64,000 nt of DNA from Kitasatospora phosalacinea. Lineage in GTDB: Bacteria > Actinomycetota > Actinomycetes > Streptomycetales > Streptomycetaceae. Below are positions 44,005 to 52,823 of this stretch, in pieces. The DNA is taken from assembly GCF_030268885.1 (NCBI RefSeq), contig NZ_BSSA01000012.1:124001-188000 (forward strand). The letters are read 5' to 3'. Each line of letters opens with the position of its first letter. The first letter of the stretch is position 1. The notes under the pieces are model-generated. The model ran no database searches and was not told the DNA's origin. It saw only the letters and a list, made by a program, of their open reading frames with translations. The translations under genes and the position numbers were made by a program.

Positions 44005-44406
44005 TCAGGGACGGTCGTCGCGGCGGACGGTCCACTCGTCGTCCTCGTCCGCGTACGGGTCCGGTCCGTGCTCGTTCTCGTAGTCCTCGCGCAGCTTCGC
44101 GGCCCGCTTCTCGGAGGCCGCGCGCTCCTCCGGCGAGAGGTTCTCCGCGGCGGCGCGCATCTCGCCCAGGCGTGCGCCGATCGCCGACAGGTACCGGTCG
44201 GACTGGATCGCCTCCCGCATGCCGATCCGCCCGCTGAGCACCTCCCGGGCCATCTGCTGCAGCTCCGGCCCGACCTTGTCGTTGCTCGCCAACGTCCGCA
44301 GGGCGCGGTGCAGTTCGGCCGCCTGCCGCGGGTTGTCCGCGACGTCCAGCAGTTCGTCGTCGGTGATCTCCGGACCGCCCAGGTCGTCGTCCCGTCCTGC
44401 CGCCAT
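44005..44406 (-). CDS. Conserved acidic protein of unknown function
   Basis: A 133-residue helical, charged protein from ATG 44404-44406, chosen for GGGGGAG upstream; the frame is open further. ITDDELLDVADNPRQAAELHRALRTLASNDKVGPELQQMAREVLSGRIGMREAI and LGEMRAAAENLSPEERAASEKRAAKLREDYENEHG suggest a coiled or adaptor-type protein, and the C-terminus is very acidic (DPYADEDDEW). Common in streptomycetes by appearance, function unknown. Confidence 0.72.
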   Translation of the reverse strand: MAAGRDDDLGGPEITDDELLDVADNPRQAAELHRALRTLASNDKVGPELQQMAREVLSGRIGMREAIQSDRYLSAIGARLGEMRAAAENLSPEERAASEKRAAKLREDYENEHGPDPYADEDDEWTVRRDDRP

Positions 44407-44561
44407 GTCCACTCCCCCGTCGTCGGTTCCCTCCCCGTCCGGGCCCGGCCCGGCCCGGACGGGCGTTCGGTTCGTCAAGCCGCTCCGTGCGGGGGCGACT
44501 TGACGGGGAGATCATATGTCCTTCCCCCGAGGGGGGCACGGCGTCGGCCGGAGCGGGACGG

Positions 44562-44864
44562 CTATGCGCCCGCGCCCTCCAGCCGGGCCGCCACCATCGC
44601 CACGAAGTGCTGCAGCACCGCGAACGGCAGGGTGGAGCCGTCGCCGAAGAAGACCACCGGCTGGTCCTCCGGCTCCAGCGCCCGGACCACCACCGTCACG
44701 GCCGTCGGCCCCGGTGCGGGCGAGTCCGGCACCCCCGGACCGCCGCCCGGCACCACCCGGGCCTCGCTCAGTTCGAAGTGCCCGACCCGGCTCCCGTCCA
44801 CTCCCGTCTCGGTGAACAGGGCGCAGTACAGGTCGCCGTCGTGGCTCCAGGTCGTCAGAGACAT
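44562..44864 (-). CDS. Small protein of unknown function
   Basis: A 100-residue protein: LTTWSHDGDLYCALFTETGVDGSRVGHFELSEARVV, then a Pro/Gly loop, then AVTVVVRALEPEDQPVVFFGDGSTLPFAVLQHFVAMVAARLEGA. Two beta strands and a terminal helix are likely. Start at ATG 44862-44864. No domain recognised. Confidence 0.6.
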   Translation of the reverse strand: MSLTTWSHDGDLYCALFTETGVDGSRVGHFELSEARVVPGGGPGVPDSPAPGPTAVTVVVRALEPEDQPVVFFGDGSTLPFAVLQHFVAMVAARLEGAGA

Positions 44865-44924
44865 GGCGGGGATGTTCCCACACCCGCCTCCCCCGCCGAC
44901 AACGGCCCCCTCCCGGCCGCCGGT

Positions 44925-45917
44925 TCACCGCAGCAGCGCGGTCCACCCCTCCAGCGAACGCAGCACCCGCGGCAGCTCCCGCGCCGTGTCGGTGACGACC
45001 CGCAGCCCGAACGCCCGCCGGTCGGCGTCCGCCCCGCGGTGGCCCAGCGCCAGCCACAGGCACCAGGCGGCGGTGGCCAGTTGGCCGCGCAGCAGGCCCG
45101 CGAAGGCAGAGGCGTCCGCCGGACCGGCCGGGCCGCCCGCGTCCAGGTAGGCGGCGAGCAGCGGACGGACCGTCCGGGGGTCGGGGTCGACGGCGGGGCC
45201 GTTGAAGGGGGTCGCGAAGCGGAAGGCCACGCTCACCGCCTCCCACCAGGGGACCTCCGGGCCGACCGTCTGCCAGTCGATCAGCGCGTACCCGTCGGGC
45301 GTGCGCAGCACGTTGGCCCTCGAGGTGTCGCCGTGCACCAGGACGGCCGCGGGGGCGCCGCGCGTCGCCTCCCGCACCAGGGCGGCGGCCTCGGCGACCA
45401 CGGGCAGCAGTGCGCGGGCCGGGCCCGCCACCGGGAGGCCGCCCGCCTCCGCCTCGGCCACCCACTCCCGCCACTCCGCCACGGGGTGCGGCGGGGGCGG
45501 CTCCTCCCCACCGGTGTCCAGCAGCGCGATCCGGGCCAGCGTCCGTCCCGTCCAGTCGGCCGCCGCGGCGTCGGCGCCGCCCTGCCGCAGGTCGTGACCG
45601 TCCAGCCAGGCGCTCACCCGGACGACCGTGTCGCCGGGGCCGCGGTGCCAGTAGCCGACGGCGGGGGCGGGCGGCTCGACGGGGCGCGGCATCGCGACCC
45701 CGGCCGCCAGCGCCGCCTGCTGCAACCTCCTCACCCGGTGGGCCTGTCGGTGGTGCCAGTCGCTCAGCAGTCGGCCCGTCACCACCGTCCAGCGCCCGCC
45801 GGAGGTCTCCAGCACCCGGCTGTTCGTCGGGGCGCCCCCGTTGTCGAGCACCCGCCACGGCCCCAGGGCCCGCCCCAGCCCGAAAGCGGCCGCCACCGCG
45901 TCGTGATCGAGGTCCAC
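44925..45917 (-). CDS. Aminoglycoside/choline kinase-fold phosphotransferase
   Basis: A 330-residue APH-fold kinase: AAVLVHGDTSRANVLRTPDGYALIDWQTVGPEVPWW holds the catalytic loop H-G-D-x-x-x-x-N and the metal-binding Asp of IDWQ; the N-lobe has LDNGGAPTNSRVLETSGGRWTVV in place of a typical Gly loop. Such proteins phosphorylate antibiotics, choline, fructosamine or unknown small molecules; nothing here shows antibiotic resistance. GTG 45915-45917 is used. A much longer minus-strand open frame across the region is a GC artefact and was ignored. Confidence 0.85.
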   Translation of the reverse strand: MDLDHDAVAAAFGLGRALGPWRVLDNGGAPTNSRVLETSGGRWTVVTGRLLSDWHHRQAHRVRRLQQAALAAGVAMPRPVEPPAPAVGYWHRGPGDTVVRVSAWLDGHDLRQGGADAAAADWTGRTLARIALLDTGGEEPPPPHPVAEWREWVAEAEAGGLPVAGPARALLPVVAEAAALVREATRGAPAAVLVHGDTSRANVLRTPDGYALIDWQTVGPEVPWWEAVSVAFRFATPFNGPAVDPDPRTVRPLLAAYLDAGGPAGPADASAFAGLLRGQLATAAWCLWLALGHRGADADRRAFGLRVVTDTARELPRVLRSLEGWTALLR

Positions 45918-46050
45918 CCCGCGAGTCTGCGCCCCGCCCCTCCCCCGCGCACCCGGTTTTCCACCGCGCCGGGAGCCGGTCCGGCCGGCTCCCGGCTCCG
46001 GGCGCCGGCGCCCGGAGGAGGGACAGCGGCGCCCGCCCCCGCAGCGCCCC

Positions 46051-47484
46051 TCAGACCACCGCTCCCAACCGCGTCGCCGCCTCCGCCGCCTCCGCTCCCC
46101 ACCGCCCCGCGCCCGCCGCCAACCGGCTCCGCACCCCGCGCAGTTCGTGGCGGACGAGGGCCGGGAGCGGGGCGGGGTCGGCGGTGAGGAGGGGGGTGAG
46201 GGTGGCGAGGGCGGGGCGGGGGTCGTCGGCGCAGAGGTGGCAGTCGGCGATGCGGACGGTGAGCATGGCGCGGGCCGCGGGGAGTCGGCCGTCGCCGAGG
46301 AGGTCGAGGGCGGCGGTGGCGGCGGTGAGGGCGTGCCGGGCGAGGCGGGGGTCGGCGGTGGCGGCGGCCAGGTCGCGGAGGGCCGCGGAGGAGCCGGACT
46401 CGACCCGGAGGCGGAGCGCGGCGGGCGCCAGCCAGGGGACGCGGGCCTCGGCGTCGGGGAGGGCGCGGTCGGGCCGGTCGAGGTGCTGGCGGGCGCGGCC
46501 GAGGTGGCGGGCGGTGGTGCGGGCGTCCCCGGCGAGGGCGGTGGCGCGGGCTTCGCCGAGTTCGGCGAGGGCGTCGGACCAGTGGCGGTCGGGTGCGGCG
46601 CGGCGGATCTCGCGGGCGTAGTCGCCCGCGGCGGCGGGGTCGTCGTCGAGGAGGCCGAGGACGGCCATGTCGCTGAGGGCGGCGGCCTGGGTGGTGGGGT
46701 CTCCGGCGAGGGCGGCCCAGCCGAGGGCGCGGTCGAAGCAGGCCATCGCGGTGGCGGGCCGTCCGCCGTGCAGGCGCAGGCTGCCCGCGGCGTGGGCGTA
46801 CTCGGCGGCGAGGCGGGCGAGGACGCGGCGGTGGCGGACGGGTGCGTCGGCGAGGCGGGCGACGACGGCGCGCAGGGTGCCCTCGATGACGGTTCCTGGT
46901 CCGCGTTCGCCCATCGCCCTTTCGGCGCCGTGGAGTTGGGTGCCGAGGACGGCACCGAGGACGGCGGCGAGGGCGTGCACGGTGTCGGTGTCGAGGGGGG
47001 CGGCGGGGTCGGCGCAGAACGCGGCGTGCAGGGCGAGGGCGGTGGCGGGGGGCGGGGGCTGGCAGCCGGCGGCGCCGTGCAGGGGGCACTGGACGTCGTG
47101 GTCGGGCAGGGTGGCGGGGCAGTCCTCGGCGGGAACGGGGCCGCCGCCCGGAACGGGGCCGGGGCCGGGGCCGGTGGGCAGCGGGGGGCGCAGCAGGTGC
47201 GGGGGGAGGGCGGGGCGGTCGCCCTCGGCGCTCTCGGCGCGGTCGTGGCTGCGGACGAGTTCGCCTCCGGCGCCGAGGAGTTCGTCGATCCGGCGGGCGA
47301 GGCGGGGGGTGGCGCGGCGGGCGCCGTGTTCGAGGCGGCTGACGGCGGTGTGGTCGTAGCCGACGGCGGCGCCGAGTTGGGCCTGGGTCCAGCCGGCGTG
47401 GCGGCGCCAGTGGCGCAGCAGGGCGCCGAATTCCTGCCAGCTTCCGCCGTCGGGCAGTTCGACCGGGTTGGGTGCCCCGAGCAT
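46051..47484 (-). CDS. XRE-type regulator with TPR-like C-terminal domain
   Basis: A 477-residue protein from ATG 47482-47484 (GGGGGAGG nine bases before). The helix-turn-helix is FGALLRHWRRHAGWTQAQLGAAVGYDHTAVSRLEHGARRATPRLARRIDELLGAGGELV. A Pro/Gly-rich linker with CPATLPDHDVQCPLHGAAGC, two Cys-His pairs, follows, then a long Ala-rich helical array (AECFDRALGWAALAGDPTTQAAALSDMAVLGLLDDD-like) of TPR type. Streptomycete proteins of this layout respond to peptides or act in development. It is divergent from the protease gene with 314 bases between. Confidence 0.85.
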   Translation of the reverse strand: MLGAPNPVELPDGGSWQEFGALLRHWRRHAGWTQAQLGAAVGYDHTAVSRLEHGARRATPRLARRIDELLGAGGELVRSHDRAESAEGDRPALPPHLLRPPLPTGPGPGPVPGGGPVPAEDCPATLPDHDVQCPLHGAAGCQPPPPATALALHAAFCADPAAPLDTDTVHALAAVLGAVLGTQLHGAERAMGERGPGTVIEGTLRAVVARLADAPVRHRRVLARLAAEYAHAAGSLRLHGGRPATAMACFDRALGWAALAGDPTTQAAALSDMAVLGLLDDDPAAAGDYAREIRRAAPDRHWSDALAELGEARATALAGDARTTARHLGRARQHLDRPDRALPDAEARVPWLAPAALRLRVESGSSAALRDLAAATADPRLARHALTAATAALDLLGDGRLPAARAMLTVRIADCHLCADDPRPALATLTPLLTADPAPLPALVRHELRGVRSRLAAGAGRWGAEAAEAATRLGAVV

Positions 47485-47798
47485 CCGCCGACACCTCCCC
47501 CGGGTCCGTTCCTGCGGCCGTTCCTGTTGCCGTACCGCGACGGTACCCGCCCGGGCCGTGCCCCGTACATGGCGTGGTCTGTACCTCTTCTTTGCCATCG
47601 CCCTTGCTCCGGCCCTTGTCGGCGCCCCGGCCGGAGGGCTCCGGAACCCTTGCTGACGTTGCGCCAATTGCCTTCTGAGTCAGTGCATTTGACGGAATTT
47701 GCCATCCCGTGCCGGGGACTGTCAGCTCCGTTGACCGGGCCATGGCGGCGGTGTGAGGGTTCCGGGCACCCCCACACCCGAAGAGCTGAGGAGCTCTG
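47485..47798. promoter_or_regulatory. Intergenic region between XRE/TPR regulator and M4-M28 protease gene
   Basis: A 314-base divergent region. The stretch 47655-47705 (GACGTTGCGCCAATTGCC...GAGTCAGTGCATTTGACGGAATTTGCC) is AT-richer than its surroundings and includes TTGACG (47689-47694), a plausible -35 element for the protease gene, though a convincing -10 is not obvious. No long dyad was found. GAAGAGCTGAGGAGC directly before ATG 47799 holds the ribosome site. Confidence 0.4.
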
Positions 47799-50700
47799 AT
47801 GAAACGCAGATTGCTGACCGCCGGCACCACCCTGGCCGTGCTGGGAGGCATGCTCGGTGCTTTCGCCGGGCACGCGAACGCCGCGCCCCCGCCCGCCCCA
47901 TCGGCCCCGACCCCGCTGGCGGCCGCCGTCTCGGCGGCGGACCTGGCGGCTTCGGCCGGCCTGGACGCGCTGGCCAAGGGCCCGGACGAGAGCTACGAGC
48001 GCCGGAACGTCACCCAGTTCCTGAACGGCCTCTACTCGGTCTCGTACGAACGCAGTTACAAGGGCCTGCCGGTGGTCGGCGGCGACGCGGTGGTGCTCGC
48101 CGACGGCCAGGGCAAGGTCCGCGGCGTGCAGAACGCCGCGTCCGGGCCGGTCGGCGTGCCGACGAAGGCGAAGGTGAGCGCGGCGGCCGCGGAGCGGACG
48201 GCGCGGGCGCAGCTGGCGAAGGTCGACTCGGCCGAGGCGCCGCGGCTGGTGGTCCGGGTCAAGGACGGCACCTCGCGGCTGGCCTGGGAGTCGGTGCTGA
48301 CCGGTTCGTCCGGGAACCGGCCCAGCCACCTGCACGTGTTCGTGGACGCGGTCACCGGCGAGGTGGCGGACAGCTACGACGACGTCAAGGCCGGCACCAT
48401 CAACAGCAAGTGGAACGGTCCGGCGGGCCTGACCATCAGCACCACCGGTTCGGGCAGCTCCTACTCGCTGCGCGACCCGAGCCGTCCGGGCCTGCAGTGC
48501 TCGGACTACTCGACCGGCCAGGTCTTCAGCAAGTCCTCCGACTCCTGGGGCACGGGCAGCGCCACCTCCAAGGAGACCGGCTGCGCCGACGCGATGTTCG
48601 CGGCGCAGAAGGAGTGGGACATGCTCCGCGACTGGCTGGGCCGCAACGGCCACAACGGCAACGGCGGCAGCTGGCCGGTCAAGGTCGGCCTGAACGACGT
48701 CAACGCGTACTGGGACGGCTCGTCCATCTCGATCGGCCACAGCCAGGCCAACGAGTGGATCGCCGCGATCGACGTGGTGGGCCACGAGTTCGGCCACGGC
48801 CTGGACCAGTACACGCCGGGCGGCGCCAACAACGAGGCGGGCCTGGGCGAGGCGACCGGCGACATCATGGGCGCGCTCACCGAGGCGTACGCCAACGAGC
48901 CGGCCCCGTACGACTCCCCCGACTACACGGTCGGCGAGATGATCAACCTGGTCGGGCAGGGCCCGATCCGGGTGATGTACAACCCCTCGCAGGTCTCCGG
49001 GAACCCGAACTGCTACTCCTCCTCGATCCCCAACACGGAGGAGCACGCGGCGGCCGGCCCGCTGAACCACTGGTTCTACCTGCTGGCGGAGGGCTCCAAC
49101 CCGGGCGGCGGCAAGCCGTCCAGCCCGACCTGCAACTCCTCGTCCGTCACCGGCATCGGCATCCGGGACGCGGGCCGGGTCTTCTACGGCGGCATGCTGC
49201 TCAAGACCAGCGGCATGACGTACAAGAAGTACCGGACCGCGACCCTGACCGCGGCCAAGAACCTCGACCCGTCCTGCACCTTCTTCAACCGCGCCAAGGC
49301 CGCCTGGGACGCGGTCAGCGTTCCGGCGCAGACCGGCGACCCGACCTGCGCCGCGACGCCGACCAGCGACTACTCGCTGTCGCTGAGCCCGTCCGCGGGC
49401 ACCGTGCAGGCGGGCGGCTCGACCAGCGCGACCGTCTCCACCGCCGTCACCGCGGGCTCGGCGGCGAACGTCTCGCTGGCCGTGACCGGCGCCCCGTCCG
49501 GCACCACCGCGACGGTCTCGCCGTCCACCGTGCAGTCCGGCGGCTCGGCGACGCTGAGCGTCAACGTCGGCGCGAGCACCCCGGCGGGCACCTACACCCT
49601 GACCGTGACCGGCACCGGCCCGGCCACCCACACCGCGCAGTACCAGCTGACGGTGAGCGGCGGGGGCAACCCCGGCGGCTCGGCCCCGGACATCAACGTG
49701 GCCAACGTGCAGGCGCACCTGAGCCAGCTGTACACCGTGGCCCAGCAGAACGGCGGCAACCGCCGGGCGGGCACCGCGGGCTACAGCCAGTCGCTGGCGT
49801 ACGTGAAGGGCAAGCTGCAGGCGGCGGGCTACACCGTCACCGAGCAGACCTGCACCTCCTGCACCTACACCGCCAACAACCTGATCGCGGACTGGCCGGG
49901 CGGCCCGTCCGACCAGGTCACCATGTTCGGCGCGCACCTGGACTCGGTCTCGGCCGGCCCGGGCATCAACGACAACGGCTCCGGCTCGGCCGTGCTGCTG
50001 GAGAACGCGCTCGTCCTGGCGCAGCAGAACCCGACCATGACCAGGCACGTCCGGTTCGCCTGGTGGGCCGGTGAGGAGCAGGGCCTGCAGGGCTCGCAGT
50101 TCTACGTGGGCCAGCTCTCCTCGACCCAGCGCTCGGCGATCAAGGGCTACTACAACTTCGACATGGTCGGCTCCCCCAACGCCGGGTACTTCGTCAACAA
50201 CCTCAACTCGGCCACCGCGGCGCCGCTGAAGGCGTACTGGGACTCGCTGAACCTCCAGCCGGAGGAGAACGTCGAGGGCCAGGGCCGTTCCGACGACTAC
50301 TCCTTCCAGCAGGGCGGCATCCCGACCTCCGGCTACGCGGCGGGCGCCGACGCCGTCAAGACCCCGGCGCAGGCCGCCAAGTGGGGCGGCACCGCGAACC
50401 GCTCCTACGACTCCTGCTACCACTCCGCCTGCGACACCACCTCCAACGTCGACGCGACGGTGCTGAACCGGAACGCCGACGGCGTGGCGTACGCGATCTG
50501 GAAGACCTCGGTGGGCGGCACCACCACCCCGGTCAACGACTTCACCCTCGCGGTGAACCCGGCCACCGGCACCGTCCAGGCGGGCTCCGCGGCCAGCGCC
50601 ACGGTCGCCACCGCGACCAGCTCCGGCAGCGCGCAGAGCGTCTCGCTGACCGCGAGCGGCGCCCCGTCCGGCGTCACCGTCTCGTTCAGCCCGTCCTCCA

Positions 50701-50990
50701 TCACCAGCGGCGGCAGCGCGACCATGACGGTCTCCACCTCCGCCTCCACCCCCGCCGGCACCTACACCGTCACGGTCACCGGCACCGGCGCCTCCGCCAC
50801 CCACACCACCGGCTACACGCTGGTCGTGAACGGCGGCGGCACCGGCAGCGGCACCTGGGCCGCCGGGGTGGCCTACAACGCGGGCGACGTGGTCACCTAC
50901 AACGGCGTCAGCTACCGGTGCCTGCAGGCCCACACCTCGCAGAGCACCTGGACGCCGGACGTCGTCCCGGCCCTGTGGCAGCGCCTGTAG
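47799..50990 (+). CDS. Secreted bifunctional peptidase: M4 metalloprotease + M28 aminopeptidase + chitin-binding module
   Basis: A 1063-residue exported protein. Signal peptide to about residue 28 (AFAGHANA), FTP-type propeptide (about 40-190), M4 thermolysin-like domain with zinc motif HEFGH (329-333), third ligand Glu351 in GLGEATGD, and NHWFYLL. Then an Ig-like module (522-620), an M28 domain (630-905) with ligands His713, Asp725, Glu759/760, Asp788 and His875 arranged as in S. griseus aminopeptidase, a second Ig-like module (912-1011) similar to the first, and a CBM5/12 chitin-binding module (1018-1063). All zinc ligands of both enzymes are intact, so endo- and exopeptidase act from one chain. 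Normally these are separate proteins. Confidence 0.93.
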   Translation: MKRRLLTAGTTLAVLGGMLGAFAGHANAAPPPAPSAPTPLAAAVSAADLAASAGLDALAKGPDESYERRNVTQFLNGLYSVSYERSYKGLPVVGGDAVVLADGQGKVRGVQNAASGPVGVPTKAKVSAAAAERTARAQLAKVDSAEAPRLVVRVKDGTSRLAWESVLTGSSGNRPSHLHVFVDAVTGEVADSYDDVKAGTINSKWNGPAGLTISTTGSGSSYSLRDPSRPGLQCSDYSTGQVFSKSSDSWGTGSATSKETGCADAMFAAQKEWDMLRDWLGRNGHNGNGGSWPVKVGLNDVNAYWDGSSISIGHSQANEWIAAIDVVGHEFGHGLDQYTPGGANNEAGLGEATGDIMGALTEAYANEPAPYDSPDYTVGEMINLVGQGPIRVMYNPSQVSGNPNCYSSSIPNTEEHAAAGPLNHWFYLLAEGSNPGGGKPSSPTCNSSSVTGIGIRDAGRVFYGGMLLKTSGMTYKKYRTATLTAAKNLDPSCTFFNRAKAAWDAVSVPAQTGDPTCAATPTSDYSLSLSPSAGTVQAGGSTSATVSTAVTAGSAANVSLAVTGAPSGTTATVSPSTVQSGGSATLSVNVGASTPAGTYTLTVTGTGPATHTAQYQLTVSGGGNPGGSAPDINVANVQAHLSQLYTVAQQNGGNRRAGTAGYSQSLAYVKGKLQAAGYTVTEQTCTSCTYTANNLIADWPGGPSDQVTMFGAHLDSVSAGPGINDNGSGSAVLLENALVLAQQNPTMTRHVRFAWWAGEEQGLQGSQFYVGQLSSTQRSAIKGYYNFDMVGSPNAGYFVNNLNSATAAPLKAYWDSLNLQPEENVEGQGRSDDYSFQQGGIPTSGYAAGADAVKTPAQAAKWGGTANRSYDSCYHSACDTTSNVDATVLNRNADGVAYAIWKTSVGGTTTPVNDFTLAVNPATGTVQAGSAASATVATATSSGSAQSVSLTASGAPSGVTVSFSPSSITSGGSATMTVSTSASTPAGTYTVTVTGTGASATHTTGYTLVVNGGGTGSGTWAAGVAYNAGDVVTYNGVSYRCLQAHTSQSTWTPDVVPALWQRL

Positions 50991-51035
50991 CCACCCGGAG
51001 CAGGTGAGCGACCACAGCACCAGATGAGTACGGCG

Positions 51036-51075
51036 GGTGTGCCGCGACCGGTTGGGGGACGGGTCGCGGCACACC
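51036..51075. terminator. Terminator after the protease gene, 14-bp perfect stem
   Basis: GGTGTGCCGCGACC (51036-51049) pairs exactly with 51062-51075 around a 12-base loop, 46 bases after the protease stop and before the signal peptidase gene. Confidence 0.8.
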
Positions 51076-51218
51076 TGCGTTCCCGCGGCGGGCGGGCGGA
51101 CGCCCTTACGCCGCACACACGCACGGTGCACGTACGATGACCGCCGTCCTGACCGACCGTCATCACCCGCCGCGCCCCTCGCCCGGGCGCGGCCCGACCG
51201 CCCCGGGCGGGAGCCACC

Positions 51219-51998
51219 GTGACCACCGCAGCCACCGAGTCCGACTCCGCCCCCGAGCCCGGGACCGGACCCGGGACCGCAGGACCGGACGGGCCGGAGG
51301 GAGCGCAGGCACCGGGCGGACGGGCTCGGCGGCTGCTGCGCCGGGCGTTCGGCCGCTCCCGCGCCCGCACCCTGCTGGGGTGCGTGGCCTCGGCGCTGCT
51401 GCTGTCCCTGCTGATCAAGACCTTCCTGGTGCAGGTCTTCGTCATCCCCTCGGGCTCCATGATGGGCACCCTGCAGAAGGACGACCGGGTGGCCGTCGAC
51501 AAGTTCAGCCCCTGGCTGGGGGAGCAGCCCCACCGCGGCGAGGTCGTCGTCTTCCGGGACCCGGGCGGCTGGCTGACCGAGCCGCCCGCCCGCGGCAACC
51601 TCCTGCAGGACGTGCTGAGCCACCTCGGGCTGATGCCCTCCGCCGACGAGAAGGACCTGATCAAGCGGGTGATCGCGGTCGGCGGGGACACCGTCGAGTG
51701 CAACGCGGGCCAGCCGCTGAAGGTCAACGGCACCGCCCTGGACGAGCCCTACCTCTACCCGGGCGCCACCCCCTGCGACGACTACCCGGTCGGCACGGTC
51801 GAGGTCCCCGCGGGCTTCCTCTGGGTGATGGGCGACCACCGCAACGACTCCGCGGACTCCCGCTACCAGCTCCTGCACAACCCCGGGGGCGGCTTCGTCC
51901 CGGTCGACCACGTCATCGGCCGCGCCCGCGTCCTGGTCTGGCCCGCCGGGCGCTGGACCACCCTGCCCGTCCCCCCGACCTTCGACCGGCTCGGCTGA
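51219..51998 (+). CDS. lepB: Signal peptidase I
   Basis: A 259-residue type I signal peptidase (S26). After a Gly/Pro-rich cytoplasmic tail comes one membrane helix (TLLGCVASALLLSLLIKTFL), then box B VIPSGSMMGTL with catalytic Ser80, box C DRVAVDKFS, box D DLIKRVIAVGGDTVE with catalytic Lys149, and box E MGDHRNDSADSR. It cleaves signal peptides of exported proteins such as the protease just upstream. GTG 51219-51221 with GGGAG before. Streptomycetes carry several Sip proteins; which one this is cannot be said. Confidence 0.95.
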   Translation: MTTAATESDSAPEPGTGPGTAGPDGPEGAQAPGGRARRLLRRAFGRSRARTLLGCVASALLLSLLIKTFLVQVFVIPSGSMMGTLQKDDRVAVDKFSPWLGEQPHRGEVVVFRDPGGWLTEPPARGNLLQDVLSHLGLMPSADEKDLIKRVIAVGGDTVECNAGQPLKVNGTALDEPYLYPGATPCDDYPVGTVEVPAGFLWVMGDHRNDSADSRYQLLHNPGGGFVPVDHVIGRARVLVWPAGRWTTLPVPPTFDRLG

Positions 51999-52025
51999 CC
52001 CTCCGGGGCCCCGCGGGCCGTCAGG

Positions 52026-52062
52026 TGCCGCGGGTCGCCGCCAGTTGCCGCGGGTCGCCGCC
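52026..52062. repeat. 20-bp period direct repeat TGCCGCGGGTCGCCGCC
   Basis: TGCCGCGGGTCGCCGCC occurs at 52026-52042 and 52046-52062, followed by degraded GGTCGCCG/AGTCGCCG units up to 52080, in the gap between the convergent signal peptidase and TetR genes. It reaches into the TetR stop region. Probably slippage; no function seen. Confidence 0.6.
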
Positions 52063-52070
52063 GGTCGCCG

Positions 52071-52727
52071 TCAGTCGCCGTCCCCGAGCACGTACACCCC
52101 GGCCCGGGCCGCCGTGGCCGCCGCGGCGGCGGCCCGGTCGGCCTCCGCCGGGCCGACCGGCTCGCCGGTGACGTGCATCCGCAGGTAGAGGGGGGCGACG
52201 GTGGCCCGGACGACCTCGTGGGGGTCGGTGCCGGGCGGGACCTCGCCGCGGGCGATCGCCTCGGTGACCGCGACGGAGGTGAGTTCGCGGCGGCCGGCCA
52301 GCACCGCGGAGAGGGCCTGCTGCGCCTTGGGGGAGCCCGCGGCGGCGGAGACCATGGCGCGCAGCCAGGCCCGGTGGGCGGGGTCGCCGTGCAGGGTGAC
52401 GACGGCGCGGGCGATGGTGCGCAGGTCGTCCTCCAGGCTCGGGCCGGCGCCGAGGGTGACCGTCACGGCGAGGTGGTCGGCGAGGTCGACGACGATGTTC
52501 TCCAGGCTGCCCCAGCGCCGGTAGACGGTGGTGGCGGCGACTCCGGCGCGGGTGGCGATGCGGTCGATGCGGGTCTCGGCGTAGCCGTGCTCGACGAGTT
52601 CAGCCAGGGCGGCCTCCAGGACGGAGGCCCGGGTGCGGGCGGTGCGGCCGCCGGGGCGGCGGGTGCCGGGCGCGGGCTCCGGAGCGGCCTCGGTCCCTGA
52701 CGCGGTGTCACGTTCCTCGGGTGCCAA
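52071..52727 (-). CDS. TetR-family repressor
   Basis: About 218 residues. TTG 52725-52727 is taken as start because AGGGGA lies seven bases before it and no ATG/GTG is suitably placed. The helix-turn-helix is ASVLEAALAELVEHGYAETRIDRIATRAGVAATTVYRRWGSLENIVVDLA; the C-terminal domain (TIARAVVTLHGDPAHRAWLRAMVSAAAGSPKAQQAL) matches the TetR_C_11-like group. It is divergent from the hydrolase-NmrA fusion gene; two nested dyads in the 96-base gap are its likely operators. Confidence 0.88.
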   Translation of the reverse strand: MAPEERDTASGTEAAPEPAPGTRRPGGRTARTRASVLEAALAELVEHGYAETRIDRIATRAGVAATTVYRRWGSLENIVVDLADHLAVTVTLGAGPSLEDDLRTIARAVVTLHGDPAHRAWLRAMVSAAAGSPKAQQALSAVLAGRRELTSVAVTEAIARGEVPPGTDPHEVVRATVAPLYLRMHVTGEPVGPAEADRAAAAAATAARAGVYVLGDGD

Positions 52728-52740
52728 ATGAAAATCCCCT

Positions 52741-52796
52741 TGCGTTAGTGGTGCGGGTTCCGCCAGGATCGAGCCTAACGCAGGATCACCTGCGTT
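52741..52796. promoter_or_regulatory. TetR operators between the divergent genes
   Basis: AACGCAGG-ATCA-CCTGCGTT (52777-52796) is a perfect dyad. TGCGTTAG (52741-52748) and CTAACGCA (52775-52782) form a second, wider one. Both share the GCGTTA/TAACGC half-site, so two TetR dimers could bind across the promoter. Confidence 0.75.
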
Positions 52797-52823
52797 TGTC
52801 CCGTGTCCTGGAGAGGGCTCCGC

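Noticed and set aside
44925-45917. Aminoglycoside resistance kinase
   Set aside because: The fold is APH-like but no antibiotic-specific residues or resistance context are visible; choline- or sugar-kinase roles are equally possible.
44925-51911. Minus-strand open frame of 2328 codons
   Set aside because: It runs through the XRE regulator in another frame, an intergenic region and the antisense of the protease gene, with no recognisable domain outside the kinase at its end. It is an artefact of high GC content.
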